From CAYSGL01 sp964520985 (GTDB taxonomy: Bacteria; Pseudomonadota; Alphaproteobacteria; Micavibrionales; Micavibrionaceae), in contig CAZFPB010000001.1 in the NCBI GenBank assembly GCA_964520985.1, positions 1,700,149 to 1,764,148 of the forward strand: DNA of 64,000 nucleotides, given 5' to 3'. Under the pieces are notes generated by a model. The model saw only the letters and a program-made list of their open reading frames with translations, was not told the origin of the DNA and searched no databases. Shown here piece after piece: positions 25,253 through 34,915 of this stretch. Position numbers and translations under genes: made by a program. Within the stretch, counting starts at the first letter, position 1. The number at the start of each line of letters is the position of its first letter.

Positions 25253-26524
25253 ATGAGACGGGTCGTAGTTACAGGTATGGGTATGGTGACGCCGCTGGGC
25301 GTCGGGGTGGATCTGAACTGGTCGCGCCTGATTGAAGGGCAGAGCGGTATCCGCAAGATCACCGAATTCGATGCGTCCGACATCAAGTCGCAGATTGCCG
25401 GTCATGTGCCGAAAACCAAAGATCTCAATCCCACCGACGGCGCATTCAACGTCGATCTGTTCGTCGAACCCAAAGAGCAAAAGAAAATGGATACGTTCAT
25501 CCATTTCGCCATGGGCGCCGCCGACGAAGCGGTAAAAGATTCTGGCTGGGTGCCGCAAACCGAAGAAGATCGCTGCCGCACCGGCGTGCTGATCGGATCG
25601 GGCATCGGCGGCCTTGGCACGATGTATGAAACATCGATCACGCTGTATGAAAAAGGCCCGAGCCGTCTGTCGCCTTTCGCCAATCCGGCGATGCTGATCA
25701 ATCTGGCGTCAGGCCACGTATCCATCAAGCATGGCTATAAAGGCCCGAACCACGCGGTGGTCACAGCCTGCGCCACGGGTAGCCACGCGATTGGCGATGC
25801 GGCGCGTTTGATTATGCTCGGCGATGCTGATCTCATGCTTGCTGGCGGCGCGGAAGCCGCGGCGGGCCGTCTGGGTGTAGCCAGCTTTGCCGCTGTTCGC
25901 GCGCTATCGACAGGCTATAACGACCGTCCGACGGAAGCCTCGCGTCCGTTCGATGAAGGCCGCGATGGGTTTGTCATCGGTGAAGGGGCGGGCATTGTCA
26001 TGCTGGAAGAATATGAGCACGCAAAAAAACGCGGCGCAAAAATTTATGCGGAAATTATCGGCTACGGCATGTCGGGCGATGCGTATCACATGACATCCCC
26101 TGCCGAAGATGGCGATGGCGGATACCGTGCTATGAAAGCGGCGCTCGGCAAGATTGGTGTGAACCCTGAGGAGATCGATTATATCAACGCACACGGCACC
26201 TCGACGCCGGTCGGCGATGGGATCGAGTGCGCGGCGGTCAGACGCCTGTTCGCCAATACACTCGATACGATTTCCATGTCCTCGACCAAGTCGGCGATTG
26301 GCCACTTACTGGGCGCGGCCGGCGCGGTGGAAGCGATCTATTCGATCAAGACCATCAATACCGGCATTATTCCGCCGACGTTGAATCTCGAAAATGTGCT
26401 GGAAGCCGGTAAAGGCATCGACCTTGTGCCGAAAGTCGCCAAAGAGAAAAAAGTGACGACGGCGCTATCCAACTCGTTCGGGTTCGGCGGCACCAACGCC
26501 TCGCTGGTTATGCGCGCCGTCTAG
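25253..26524 (+). CDS. fabF: 3-oxoacyl-ACP synthase II
   Basis: About 423 residues. It condenses malonyl-ACP with acyl-ACP. The Cys-His-His triad is visible: cysteine in VVTACATGSHAIGDA, first histidine in YINAHGTSTPVGDGIE, second in TKSAIGHLLGAAGAV. The end SNSFGFGGTNASLVMR is the family signature. Two adjacent ATG codons (25250, 25253) are possible. Its last 60 bases overlap the 3' end of a convergent membrane-protein gene. Confidence 0.97.
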   Translation: MRRVVVTGMGMVTPLGVGVDLNWSRLIEGQSGIRKITEFDASDIKSQIAGHVPKTKDLNPTDGAFNVDLFVEPKEQKKMDTFIHFAMGAADEAVKDSGWVPQTEEDRCRTGVLIGSGIGGLGTMYETSITLYEKGPSRLSPFANPAMLINLASGHVSIKHGYKGPNHAVVTACATGSHAIGDAARLIMLGDADLMLAGGAEAAAGRLGVASFAAVRALSTGYNDRPTEASRPFDEGRDGFVIGEGAGIVMLEEYEHAKKRGAKIYAEIIGYGMSGDAYHMTSPAEDGDGGYRAMKAALGKIGVNPEEIDYINAHGTSTPVGDGIECAAVRRLFANTLDTISMSSTKSAIGHLLGAAGAVEAIYSIKTINTGIIPPTLNLENVLEAGKGIDLVPKVAKEKKVTTALSNSFGFGGTNASLVMRAV

Positions 26525-27649
26525 ATACCGCGCCGCATAACACACGCTCAGGAATATCCAGAAATGCGAGAAGCGCACGCTTTGATGCACGACGCTGAAA
26601 AGCAGGATTATGCCGAGCATCACGACATACTGACGCGGCAATCTGTAGAAGATGTGCCAGAGCAATAAGGCGAACAGCAAAAAACCGGTTATCCCATAGC
26701 TGAAAAGCAATGTGGCAAGCCCTGAATGTAATTCCTGCACGGGTCCATCGAAGCGTTTGAATCCCCCTTCTCCCGCACCGAATAACAGATAATAAGGATG
26801 GGAAAGAAGGCGGTCATAGCCGCGTCCTTCGGCGCTGTCATCGCGCTCTGTGCCCAAGGTACTTAATCTCTCGGTTACAGCGGAGAGATTATCGACGCTT
26901 TGCAGGTGCAAATTTATTTTCGATTCATCAAAAACGATAAAAGCCAGCCCCGCGCATACTATGCCCACGATTATCAGGCGTGCGCCCTTCTTCATGGAGG
27001 GCAAAAACAGCAGCATGATCAGCATCAAAGCCGTAGTAATCAGACCCGCTTTGGATAAGGCGACCGCTTGCAAGGCAACACACAGCCCAATAAGACCATA
27101 ATCAAGAAAGGTGAAAGTTTGTCCGCGCTTTAAGCCGATCAGGATTGCCAAATTTAGCAGCGCCCAGTAAGCCAGCTGATTGGGATTGGTGAAAGTGCCG
27201 ATGGCGCGGCCTTCCTCTATCTGCGACCAAAAGATAATATAGAGCATCTGTGCCACGAGGCTGAAGGCGACAGCATAGTATGTTGCAGTGTTCATGGCGC
27301 GCGGCGCGGAGCGGAACAATAAAATGCCCACAAATAAAATCCCGACATTAAACACGTAATAAACTGCGCTGAGGAGAAAGCGGATATCAGGCATGGCCGC
27401 ATAATGAATCAGGTTGATCGTGAGTGTCAGTGCTGCGAAGAGCGCGCCATACAAGATAACAGGGCTAATGCGCCCTTGAAGCGTGAGCGCTGCCATCGCT
27501 AGGGCAGGGAAGCCAAACACCGCGATAAAATAATCGGCGGGCTGCGCGGCGCCTTGGCCGAACGGATAAAAAGGCGCTGTCAGGATGTAGAGAAACCAGA
27601 CAGACAGGAAAAAACGCGGCGGCGGCGAAACGGCGGAAGAGGCAACCAT
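26465..27649 (-). CDS. O-antigen ligase/polymerase-like membrane protein
   Basis: A 394-residue protein with about ten hydrophobic segments, starting FFLSVWFLYILTAPFYPFG. A central periplasmic loop (HLQSVDNLSAVTERLSTLG to GAGEGGFKRFDG) is followed by more helices. This layout, with the large loop towards the C-terminus, is that of Wzy/WaaL-type O-antigen polymerases and ligases. Families of this type diverge strongly, so polymerase and ligase cannot be told apart. It points against fabF and mltG and its end overlaps fabF by 60 bases; the last 20 residues are encoded on the complement of fabF. It may serve the surface-polysaccharide genes at 29.4-33.8 kb. Confidence 0.75.
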   Translation of the reverse strand: MVASSAVSPPPRFFLSVWFLYILTAPFYPFGQGAAQPADYFIAVFGFPALAMAALTLQGRISPVILYGALFAALTLTINLIHYAAMPDIRFLLSAVYYVFNVGILFVGILLFRSAPRAMNTATYYAVAFSLVAQMLYIIFWSQIEEGRAIGTFTNPNQLAYWALLNLAILIGLKRGQTFTFLDYGLIGLCVALQAVALSKAGLITTALMLIMLLFLPSMKKGARLIIVGIVCAGLAFIVFDESKINLHLQSVDNLSAVTERLSTLGTERDDSAEGRGYDRLLSHPYYLLFGAGEGGFKRFDGPVQELHSGLATLLFSYGITGFLLFALLLWHIFYRLPRQYVVMLGIILLFSVVHQSVRFSHFWIFLSVCYAARYLDGAHNQRGVGAAEPERVG

Positions 27650-27716
27650 GCCTTGCCATTGTGCCCAAAAGCCGACAAAATCACGAGAGATTTAATAAAG
27701 GACCTTAAGGCCACCC

Positions 27717-28715
27717 ATGAAAATCTTTCTTTCCCTTTTATCAGTCATGGCAATTTTAGGGGCGTGCGTGGCCATTTTCATCGGCTTGTCCGTCAATGAA
27801 TTCACGGCGCCGGGGCCGCTTGCGGCGGACAAGATCGTCTTGATCGAACGCGGCAGCGGTGTTTCCGTCATTGCGGCCAAACTGGCAGATGAGGGTGTGA
27901 TTGAAAAACCCTATATCTTTAAAGCGGCGGCGCGCCTGACGGGCAAACATGCGGCGCTGAAAGCGGGTGAATATCAGTTCGACGCTGGCATCCCGATGGC
28001 TGCTATTTTAGACAAGATGTATGAAGGAGACACATTTGATCGCGTCTTCACGGTGCCGGAAGGGCTAACCAGTTGGCAGATCGTGCAGCGTCTCAATGCC
28101 GCCGAGAACCTGACCGGAGACATTACAGAGATTCCGGCGGAAGGGACGCTTTTACCTGAAACCTATCATTTCATGGCGAACGAAACGCGCGCCGCCAAGA
28201 TTGCCGAGATGCAGGCCGCCATGACCAAAACGATTGATGAATTGTGGGAAGGCCGCGCGAAAGATCTGCCTTTCACGACCAAGGAAGAAGCGATCACGCT
28301 GGCGTCGATCGTTGAAAAAGAAACGGGCATTGCATCGGAGCGCGAGCGTATTGCCGGAGTGTTTATCAATCGTTTGAAGCAGGGCATACCCCTGCAGACT
28401 GATCCAACGGTAATCTACGCCTTGACCAAGGGGGAAGTGCAGGAAGACGGGCAGGGCCCTATTGGACGCAGGCTATTGACCAAGGATTTACAGACGGATT
28501 CTCCGTATAATACCTATAAAAATGCCGGTTTGCCGCCAGGGCCGATTGCCAATCCCGGCCGCGCCGCCATCGCTGCCACGCTCAATCCAGAAACGAATGA
28601 TCTGATTTATTTTGTCGCCGATGGTACGGGTGGACATGTCTTCGCCAAAACGCTGGACGAGCATAATGCCAATGTCGCGAAATGGCGCAAAATTCGCCGC
28701 GAGAAAAATCAGTAA
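27717..28715 (+). CDS. mltG: Endolytic murein transglycosylase
   Basis: A 332-residue YceG-family enzyme that cuts nascent glycan strands. An N-terminal membrane helix (about residues 1-22) is followed by a LysM-like domain (VLIERGSGVSVIAAKLADEG). The catalytic glutamate lies in LASIVEKETGIASERERIA. PLQTDPTVIYAL and NTYKNAGLPPGPIANPG are family blocks. The partner in most proteobacteria is the fab cluster just upstream, so the position is normal even though a membrane protein gene is inserted between. The next gene, on the opposite strand, begins to be translated away from it with stops back to back. Confidence 0.96.
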   Translation: MKIFLSLLSVMAILGACVAIFIGLSVNEFTAPGPLAADKIVLIERGSGVSVIAAKLADEGVIEKPYIFKAAARLTGKHAALKAGEYQFDAGIPMAAILDKMYEGDTFDRVFTVPEGLTSWQIVQRLNAAENLTGDITEIPAEGTLLPETYHFMANETRAAKIAEMQAAMTKTIDELWEGRAKDLPFTTKEEAITLASIVEKETGIASERERIAGVFINRLKQGIPLQTDPTVIYALTKGEVQEDGQGPIGRRLLTKDLQTDSPYNTYKNAGLPPGPIANPGRAAIAATLNPETNDLIYFVADGTGGHVFAKTLDEHNANVAKWRKIRREKNQ

Positions 28716-29300
28716 TTAGTAATCGGTGGCTTCGCCGCCATCTTTGGTGCGGGCGCGCGTTGCGCCGCCGCCTAAGGTCATGCCGGCCACGGGGGCCGCG
28801 ACATACTGCGGGGATTTCTCCAGTTCGCGCTGGCGGGTGAGAGACGGCGAGAATTTGAGCGTGCGCACATCGTCGCCGCCCAGAATGCCCGAGAGCGTAT
28901 TTTCATCCCCCAGGTCGTCGCGGTGAATGGGTTGTGCAAAGCTGCTGCGTTTTAAAAATTCCTCAAAACCGATGACGGCGCGATGGGTTTTGATCATGAG
29001 GCGGTCATTGAATTTCCCACCATAGGGATCATTCAAGTAAACCAGCGGCACTTCCAGTGATTCGGTAATTTCTCCCGCCTGCGCGGCGGCGATAAAGACA
29101 CTGTGATCGAGCAAAAGCTTTTCGCTAAACCGCTCTTCGACAGAAATATTCAGGTGCAGCGGGTCGCCCCCATCGGTGAATTCGACGATCAGTTCGCGCG
29201 CCAGGGCGTCGAAAATCACCCCCAGCGGCTGGAGGGCAAAAGGACCGCTGCAGAGCAGCCCGCTCTGCCCCTGTTTCCCAATAAGTAGGTCGATATTCAT
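28716..29300 (-). CDS. Conserved-looking protein of unknown function
   Basis: About 194 residues from the ATG at 29300 (MNIDLLIGKQGQSGLLCSGP); a longer frame starts at 29357 without support. It is soluble, mixed alpha/beta, with no signal peptide. Strand-rich N-terminal half: PLGVIFDALARELIVEFTDG and LLLDHSVFIAAAQAGEIT. The C-terminal 60 residues are Gly/Ala/Arg rich and probably flexible. No catalytic motif is recognised. Its stop codon directly abuts the mltG stop. It is transcribed divergently from the AsnB gene, with an 88-base gap for both promoters. Confidence 0.6.
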   Translation of the reverse strand: MNIDLLIGKQGQSGLLCSGPFALQPLGVIFDALARELIVEFTDGGDPLHLNISVEERFSEKLLLDHSVFIAAAQAGEITESLEVPLVYLNDPYGGKFNDRLMIKTHRAVIGFEEFLKRSSFAQPIHRDDLGDENTLSGILGGDDVRTLKFSPSLTRQRELEKSPQYVAAPVAGMTLGGGATRARTKDGGEATDY

Positions 29301-29388
29301 GTCAAAAGCCTGTTCTTTTCCTATGGCGCCCGTTACTCTAGCAAACTGATAACCCAAAGCTCAAATTTAAGAGAAGTTCCGTAATAAT

Positions 29389-31323
29389 ATGTGTGGCATA
29401 GCCGGTTTTGCCAGTCTGTCGTCCCAATCTTCCGACCAGTTAAAATCGGCCGGGGCGGCCATGCATCGTGCCCTTGCGCACCGTGGGCCGGATGATGCGC
29501 AGGTCTGGGTCGATGACGATGCCAATGTCATGTTTGCCCACCGCCGTCTTGCTATCGTAGACTTGTCCGCAGACGGGCGCCAGCCGATGGCGTCGGCGTC
29601 GGGGCGATATATGATCGTCTATAACGGCGAGATTTATAATTATCCGGCGTTGCATGACGATCTGGTGGCGATCGGTCATGTGTTTAAAGGCCGAAGCGAT
29701 ACCGAAGTGCTGCTCGCGGCGATCGATCACTGGGGTTTAAATCAAACACTACAGAAAATTAACGGGCAGTTTGCCTTTGCCTTGTGGGATAAAAAAGACC
29801 GCACGCTGCATCTCGCGCGTGATCGCTTTGGCAAGAAGCCTCTCTATATCGGCTGGGTGGGCGACAGACTAGTTTTTGCGTCCGAGCTGAAAGCCTTTCA
29901 TGCGCTCGAGGGATTTTCCGCCTCGATCAATGAAGATGCCATGGCACTCTACATGCATTACGGTTATGTTTGCGCGCCTTACAGTATTTATGATGCTATC
30001 TGGCAGCTTCTGCCCGGATCGCGCATGGCGATCATCCCGACGTCTTTGACTCCCGGCGCGGATCTATCGCCACTCATGGAAAAATTCTGGTCGCTGACCG
30101 AACGTGTGGAGGAAGCGCGTCACCATCCTTATCGCGGGAGTGAGCAAGAGCAGATTCAATCTTTTGAAACGCTCCTTTCTGACGCTGTGTCTTCCCGCAT
30201 GATCTGCGACGTACCGCTTGGCGCGTTTTTGTCCGGCGGCATTGATTCTTCTATGGTTGTGGCGATAATGCAAAAGCATAGCGTCAGCCCCGTTAAAACA
30301 TTTTCTATCGCCTTTGATGATCCTGCCTATAATGAAGCGCCGCATGCGGAGCGCATTGCCGCTCATCTCGGCACCGATCATGAAACGCTGCGCGTCAGTG
30401 AAAGTGATGCGATGGGGGTTATTCCCCTCTTGCCCAGCATCTATGATGAACCTTTTTCCGATATGTCGGCTATTCCGACCTATCTGGTCAGCAAGATGGC
30501 GCGGCATAAAGTCACGGTAGCGCTGACCGGCGATGGCGGCGATGAAATACTCGGCGGGTATGACCGCCATGTCCACTTGCCGCCGCTATGGAATAAAATC
30601 GGCTGGGCGCCCGCCATGATACGCCAACCATTGGCCGCCGCGCTGAAAGGTGTGCCGGAATCGCAGTGGCGGCGCATTAGTCAGGATCCGCAGTTTGTGC
30701 GCAAGATGCATCGTCTGCGCACCGTGATCGGTCAAAAAGACCGGCGGGCTGTCTATGATAATTTGCTGGCGGCATGGCCTGATAATATCGTGCTGGATGG
30801 GACGGTTCCGTCGGTTCCTATCCGCGACGGCACCTCCTACCCGCGCGGTTTGAATTTTGCCGATTACATGATGTTTGGGGACACCTTGTCATACCGCGTC
30901 GACGATCTGATGGTAAAATCGGATCGCGCCAGCATGGCCGTCGCGCTTGAAGCACGGGCACCGCTCATGGATTATGCGTTGTGCGAATTCTGCTGGCGAC
31001 TGCCTTTCTCGTCCAAGATACGCGATGGCAAAGGCAAATGGCTGTTGCGTCAGGTCTTGAAAAAATATGTGCCGGAACCTTTGTTTGACCGGCCTAAGAT
31101 GGGCTTTGGCGTGCCGATTGCGCAATGGCTGCGCGGCGATCTGCGCGAATGGGCCAATGATCTTTTATCCCCTTCGCGCCTGCGCCGTCAGGGTTTGTTC
31201 GACGACAAGGCTGTTACCGCTATGTGGCAAGCGCATCTGCGCGGCGAGCCTGTCGATCCGAACGGTCAGAAATTGTGGACCGTATTAATGGCGCAAGGCT
31301 GGCTGGACCGCTGGGCCGCATGA
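29389..31323 (+). CDS. Asparagine synthase-like amidotransferase
   Basis: A 644-residue AsnB-type enzyme. The N-terminal class II glutaminase starts with the nucleophile Cys2 (MCGIAGFASL) and has HRGPDDAQVWVDD and YNGEIYNYPAL. The synthetase domain has the pyrophosphate loop GAFLSGGIDSSMVVAIM (about residue 280) and TGDGGDEILGGYDRH. All key residues are present. True housekeeping AsnB and the many copies in polysaccharide clusters look alike. Here it is followed 13 bases later by a glycosyltransferase, which suggests amidation of a surface sugar or of a cell-wall precursor and not asparagine supply. That is inference from context. Confidence 0.88.
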   Translation: MCGIAGFASLSSQSSDQLKSAGAAMHRALAHRGPDDAQVWVDDDANVMFAHRRLAIVDLSADGRQPMASASGRYMIVYNGEIYNYPALHDDLVAIGHVFKGRSDTEVLLAAIDHWGLNQTLQKINGQFAFALWDKKDRTLHLARDRFGKKPLYIGWVGDRLVFASELKAFHALEGFSASINEDAMALYMHYGYVCAPYSIYDAIWQLLPGSRMAIIPTSLTPGADLSPLMEKFWSLTERVEEARHHPYRGSEQEQIQSFETLLSDAVSSRMICDVPLGAFLSGGIDSSMVVAIMQKHSVSPVKTFSIAFDDPAYNEAPHAERIAAHLGTDHETLRVSESDAMGVIPLLPSIYDEPFSDMSAIPTYLVSKMARHKVTVALTGDGGDEILGGYDRHVHLPPLWNKIGWAPAMIRQPLAAALKGVPESQWRRISQDPQFVRKMHRLRTVIGQKDRRAVYDNLLAAWPDNIVLDGTVPSVPIRDGTSYPRGLNFADYMMFGDTLSYRVDDLMVKSDRASMAVALEARAPLMDYALCEFCWRLPFSSKIRDGKGKWLLRQVLKKYVPEPLFDRPKMGFGVPIAQWLRGDLREWANDLLSPSRLRRQGLFDDKAVTAMWQAHLRGEPVDPNGQKLWTVLMAQGWLDRWAA

Positions 31324-31336
31324 TAAAGGACATCCC

Positions 31337-32458
31337 ATGAAACTACTTATGACTCTCAGTGATATGGAACGCTTCTGGTCGCACCGTGTGGAATTGGCGC
31401 GGGCGATTGTGGGGCGCGGATGGACGCTCATGCTCGGAACCGAAGACGCGCAGCGGGATAAAAATCTTGCATCTATGGGGGTGCAGGGATTGCCGTGGCC
31501 AAAAGCGCACGGGCTGATCGGCCATATAAAAATCCCGGTTCATTTATATGATCAGATATGCCGTGAACAACCGGGTATTCTCCATGCCATCACCATCCGA
31601 CAAGCGTTCTATATGGCGCTGGCAACTCGTTGCATGGGAAAAGATATCCCGACTGTCTTTACAATTGCGGGATTGGGCAGTTTATTCACGGCAACATCGG
31701 GGAAGATGCGCCTGCTGCGCCCCCTCATTGTTGCCTTGCTGAAACTTACATTCGCACGTCCCGGCATTCACATCATCTTCCAGAATGAAGACGATCGCGC
31801 ATGTCTGTTAAAAGCGGGCATTATTACCAAGGATAAAACGACGTTGATCCGCGGATCTGGTGTTGATTTAACGGCGTTTCCGTTAACGGATGAGCCGCAA
31901 GATTCACAGCCGATTGTGCTGTTCGTCTCGCGCTTGCTCAATGAAAAAGGTATTTATGAATTTGTCGAAGCGGCGCGCGTTTTAAAGAAAAATGGCGCGC
32001 AGGCACGGTTTGTGGTTGCGGGTGATTTTTATCCCAAAAACCCGCACTCGCTCGATCCTGCTGTCATGGCTCAATGGGTGAAGGAAGGCGTGATCGAATG
32101 GCGCGGTCAGGTGTCGGACATGCCATCAGCATTCAAGGAAGCAACTATCGTAACGCTGCCCTCTTACTATGGCGAAGGCGTGCCGAAGGCACTTCTGGAG
32201 GCGGCCGCCATTGGCCGCGCGATCGTGACCACCAACATGCCGGGTTGTAAAGAAGCGGTGAAGGACAAGGTCAGCGGCATTCTGATTCCGCCGCGCGACG
32301 CGCAGGCGCTCGCTGATGCGATTGGCCTGCTGCTCGATGATCCGGACAAACGCCGCGCCATGGGTCTTGCCGGGCGCCGTTATGTTGAAGAGGACTACAG
32401 CGTGGAGAGCGTTGTCAGCCGCACCATGGCGGTCTATGATCGGGTCCTGAACATTTAA
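31337..32458 (+). CDS. Family 4 glycosyltransferase
   Basis: A 373-residue GT-B glycosyltransferase. N-terminal domain: MKLLMTLSDMERFWSHRVEL, with the acceptor side. C-terminal domain: IVLFVSRLLNEKGIYEFVEA and the donor-binding stretch LPSYYGEGVPKALLEAAAIG, then GRAIVTTNMPGCKEAV. These are marks of Glycos_transf_1, active on nucleotide sugars in cell-surface polysaccharide synthesis. It sits in a run with the AsnB-like gene (13 bases upstream) and the phosphatase-superfamily gene (12 bases downstream), so the three form one operon. Confidence 0.9.
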   Translation: MKLLMTLSDMERFWSHRVELARAIVGRGWTLMLGTEDAQRDKNLASMGVQGLPWPKAHGLIGHIKIPVHLYDQICREQPGILHAITIRQAFYMALATRCMGKDIPTVFTIAGLGSLFTATSGKMRLLRPLIVALLKLTFARPGIHIIFQNEDDRACLLKAGIITKDKTTLIRGSGVDLTAFPLTDEPQDSQPIVLFVSRLLNEKGIYEFVEAARVLKKNGAQARFVVAGDFYPKNPHSLDPAVMAQWVKEGVIEWRGQVSDMPSAFKEATIVTLPSYYGEGVPKALLEAAAIGRAIVTTNMPGCKEAVKDKVSGILIPPRDAQALADAIGLLLDDPDKRRAMGLAGRRYVEEDYSVESVVSRTMAVYDRVLNI

Positions 32459-32470
32459 AGGAGCGCGCCT

Positions 32471-33805
32471 ATGTCGTCCGCCAAACCGCTTATCCTCGTC
32501 GGCCTTAACGAACTGAATTTCGATTATGTGCGCTATTATGCTGAGCGCGGTCATCTGCCGACCTTCCAGAAATTATTTGAAGAGTGTGGCATTATCTATA
32601 CGGCGTCCGAAAAAGTGCATCAGGAGCTGGAGCCATGGATTCAATGGGTGTCCATCCAGACGGGTAAAAGTTTTTCCGAGCATGGAATTTTCCGTCTTGG
32701 CGATGTCACCGAAAAAAGCGTGACGCAGATCTGGGAGCATCTGGAAAAAAAGCACGGCATCAAGGTCGCCGCCATTTCGCCGATGAATGCCGCGAACAAT
32801 GCGCAAGACCCGGCTTTCTTTATTCCTGATCCGTGGACGAAGACCAAGACAACGGGCAACTGGCTGATGAAAGGCCTCGCGGCCGCTGTCGCCAACGCCG
32901 TGAATGAAAACGCCACGGGCGGCGGGAAGCTATCGACCTACTTTTATGTTTTGCTCGGTTTGCTGCGTTATTCGTTTTTTAAGAGGCCGGTGTCCGTGAC
33001 CAAGCAGATTTTGATTGCACTTAAAACGCATTATCAGCGCGCAATTCTGCTCGACCAGCTGCTGGTCGATATGTTTGAGACAGAGTGGAAAAAATCGCAG
33101 CCCGGTTTCTCGACGTTGTTTCTCAATGGCGGCGCCCATGTGCAACACCATTATTTGTTTAATGCGGCGCCTTACAACGGGCCGAATAAAAATCCTGACT
33201 GGTATATGCCGCAAGGGCGCGACCCGGTGCTGGATGTGTATAAAGCCTATGACGCGCTGATTGCGCAGCTGCTCGCGCTGCCCGATGCGCCGCGTCTGGT
33301 GATTGCCACCGGCCTGCATCAGACACCTGTGGACGAGCCTGTTTATTACTGGCGCCTCAAAGACCACGACGATTTCCTGCGCAAAATCAATCTGCGGTTC
33401 GAGACGGTGGAAACGCGCATGAGTCGCGATTTCCTTTTAACGTTCAAAGATAAAGCCGCGTGTAAAACAGCCGAGAAAAAGCTGACCGCCTGTAAAGACG
33501 GAGCGGGTAAAGATATTTTCGGCGAACTGGATAATCGCGGTTCCAGCTTGTTTGTTACGCTGACCTATCCCGATGCGATCGACCGGAATTTCACCCTTAT
33601 TCATGAGGACGGCATTCTCACCGGCTTTGATGAGATGGTCGGTTTTGTCGCGCTGAAAAACGGCGAGCATGACGGGGAAGGGTATCTGGTCGATACCGGT
33701 AAACAGGTGCCGGTGGGGCAGCCTTATCCGATCACGGATATATTCGGTCTGATCGACGCGCACTTCGATGCGGCGCAATCAGCGCGGTATTCTAAAGCCG
33801 CTTAA
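32471..33805 (+). CDS. Alkaline-phosphatase-superfamily protein of a polysaccharide operon
   Basis: A 444-residue protein with no signal peptide. It starts LILVGLNELNFDYVRYYAER, like the first strand of type I phosphodiesterase/nucleotide pyrophosphatases but with asparagine/glutamate where the first metal aspartate is usual. WIQWVSIQTGKSFSEHGIF holds the position of the nucleophile region. FLNGGAHVQHHYLF and VIATGLHQTPVDEPVYYW look like the D/H-x-x-x-H metal segments. The match is at fold level, and metal residues cannot all be placed, so activity is uncertain. Being third in an operon with an AsnB-like enzyme and a glycosyltransferase, it may transfer or remove a phosphate-linked group on a surface glycan. 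Confidence 0.6.
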   Translation: MSSAKPLILVGLNELNFDYVRYYAERGHLPTFQKLFEECGIIYTASEKVHQELEPWIQWVSIQTGKSFSEHGIFRLGDVTEKSVTQIWEHLEKKHGIKVAAISPMNAANNAQDPAFFIPDPWTKTKTTGNWLMKGLAAAVANAVNENATGGGKLSTYFYVLLGLLRYSFFKRPVSVTKQILIALKTHYQRAILLDQLLVDMFETEWKKSQPGFSTLFLNGGAHVQHHYLFNAAPYNGPNKNPDWYMPQGRDPVLDVYKAYDALIAQLLALPDAPRLVIATGLHQTPVDEPVYYWRLKDHDDFLRKINLRFETVETRMSRDFLLTFKDKAACKTAEKKLTACKDGAGKDIFGELDNRGSSLFVTLTYPDAIDRNFTLIHEDGILTGFDEMVGFVALKNGEHDGEGYLVDTGKQVPVGQPYPITDIFGLIDAHFDAAQSARYSKAA

Positions 33806-33807
33806 AA

Positions 33808-34905
33808 TTATTTACTGCCGGTGGCGCGGTTGGGGCGATTCAGCGGGTCGAAGCCGTAATGGGCAAGCCAGCGGGCATCGCTTTCGAAGAAGGTGCGCAG
33901 GTCCGGGATGCCGTATTTCAGCATCGCGATCCGCTCAACCCCCATACCGAAGGCAAAGCCCTGATATTCTTCAGGATCAATGCCGCAGTTTTTGAGCACG
34001 CTCGGATGCACCATGCCGCAACCGAGAATTTCGAGCCAGTCGCTCCCCGCGCCGATTTTCAGACCGCCGCCTTCGCGTGAACAGCCGATATCGACTTCGG
34101 CACTGGGTTCCGTAAACGGGAAGAAGCTCGGGCGGAAACGCACAGGCAGGTCGTCAATTTCAAAATAGGCGCGCGCGAAATCCATCAGGCAGCCTTTAAG
34201 GTGGCCCATATGCACGTTCTTGTCGATATAGAGGCCTTCACACTGATGGAACATTGGCGTGTGCGTCATGTCATAGTCGGAGCGATAGGTGCGCCCAAAG
34301 CAGATATGCTTGAAGGGCGGCTTGTTGTTTTCCATCAGGCGGATCTGCACGGTCGAGGTGTGTGTGCGCAGAACTTTTTTTGCGGCCTCACCGGTTTCTT
34401 CCGGATCGTCGGGCAAGTAGAAGGTGTCGTGCATTTCGCGTGCGGGATGGCCCGGCGGGAAATTCAGCGCGGTGAAATTATGCCAGTCATCCTCGATATC
34501 CGGCCCTTCGGCGACATCGAAACCCATCGAGCCGAAGATGGAGACGAGTTCTTCCATTGTCTGTGAGATCGGGTGAATAGTGCCTTTGGCTTGTGGGCGC
34601 ACCGACAAGGACACATCGATGGTTTCTTTGGCAAGGCGGTCGGCCATCGCCTGTTTCTTTAAACTCGATTCCTGTTGTTCGATCAGCGCGGCAATTTCAT
34701 CTTTCAGGGCATTGAGTTGCGCCCCGGCTTCTTTGCGCGCGTCCGGATCCATCGCGCCCAGATTTTTCATCTGCTCGGTGATGCGGCCTTTTTTGCCGAG
34801 AGCGGCAACGCGCGCTTCTTCCAGCTTGGTCAAATCATTGGCGGCGGCGACCATGCCGGTCAGCTCGTCTTTTAAGGTCGCTAGGGTCTGTGTCATGTCG
34901 CTCAT
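33808..34905 (-). CDS. pheS: Phenylalanyl-tRNA synthetase alpha subunit
   Basis: About 365 residues from the ATG at 34905 (MSDMTQTLATLKDEL). The N-terminal coiled coil covers residues 1-100. The class II catalytic domain has GFDVAEGPDIEDDWHNFTAL, motif 2 around FGRTYRSDYDMTHTPMFHQC, and motif 3 near GFAFGMGVERIAMLKYGI. It charges tRNA-Phe as an alpha2-beta2 enzyme. The beta-subunit gene pheT, which usually follows directly, is absent: the next gene points the other way, with only 2 bases between stops. Confidence 0.96.
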   Translation of the reverse strand: MSDMTQTLATLKDELTGMVAAANDLTKLEEARVAALGKKGRITEQMKNLGAMDPDARKEAGAQLNALKDEIAALIEQQESSLKKQAMADRLAKETIDVSLSVRPQAKGTIHPISQTMEELVSIFGSMGFDVAEGPDIEDDWHNFTALNFPPGHPAREMHDTFYLPDDPEETGEAAKKVLRTHTSTVQIRLMENNKPPFKHICFGRTYRSDYDMTHTPMFHQCEGLYIDKNVHMGHLKGCLMDFARAYFEIDDLPVRFRPSFFPFTEPSAEVDIGCSREGGGLKIGAGSDWLEILGCGMVHPSVLKNCGIDPEEYQGFAFGMGVERIAMLKYGIPDLRTFFESDARWLAHYGFDPLNRPNRATGSK

Positions 34906-34915
34906 ACTCGTCAAA

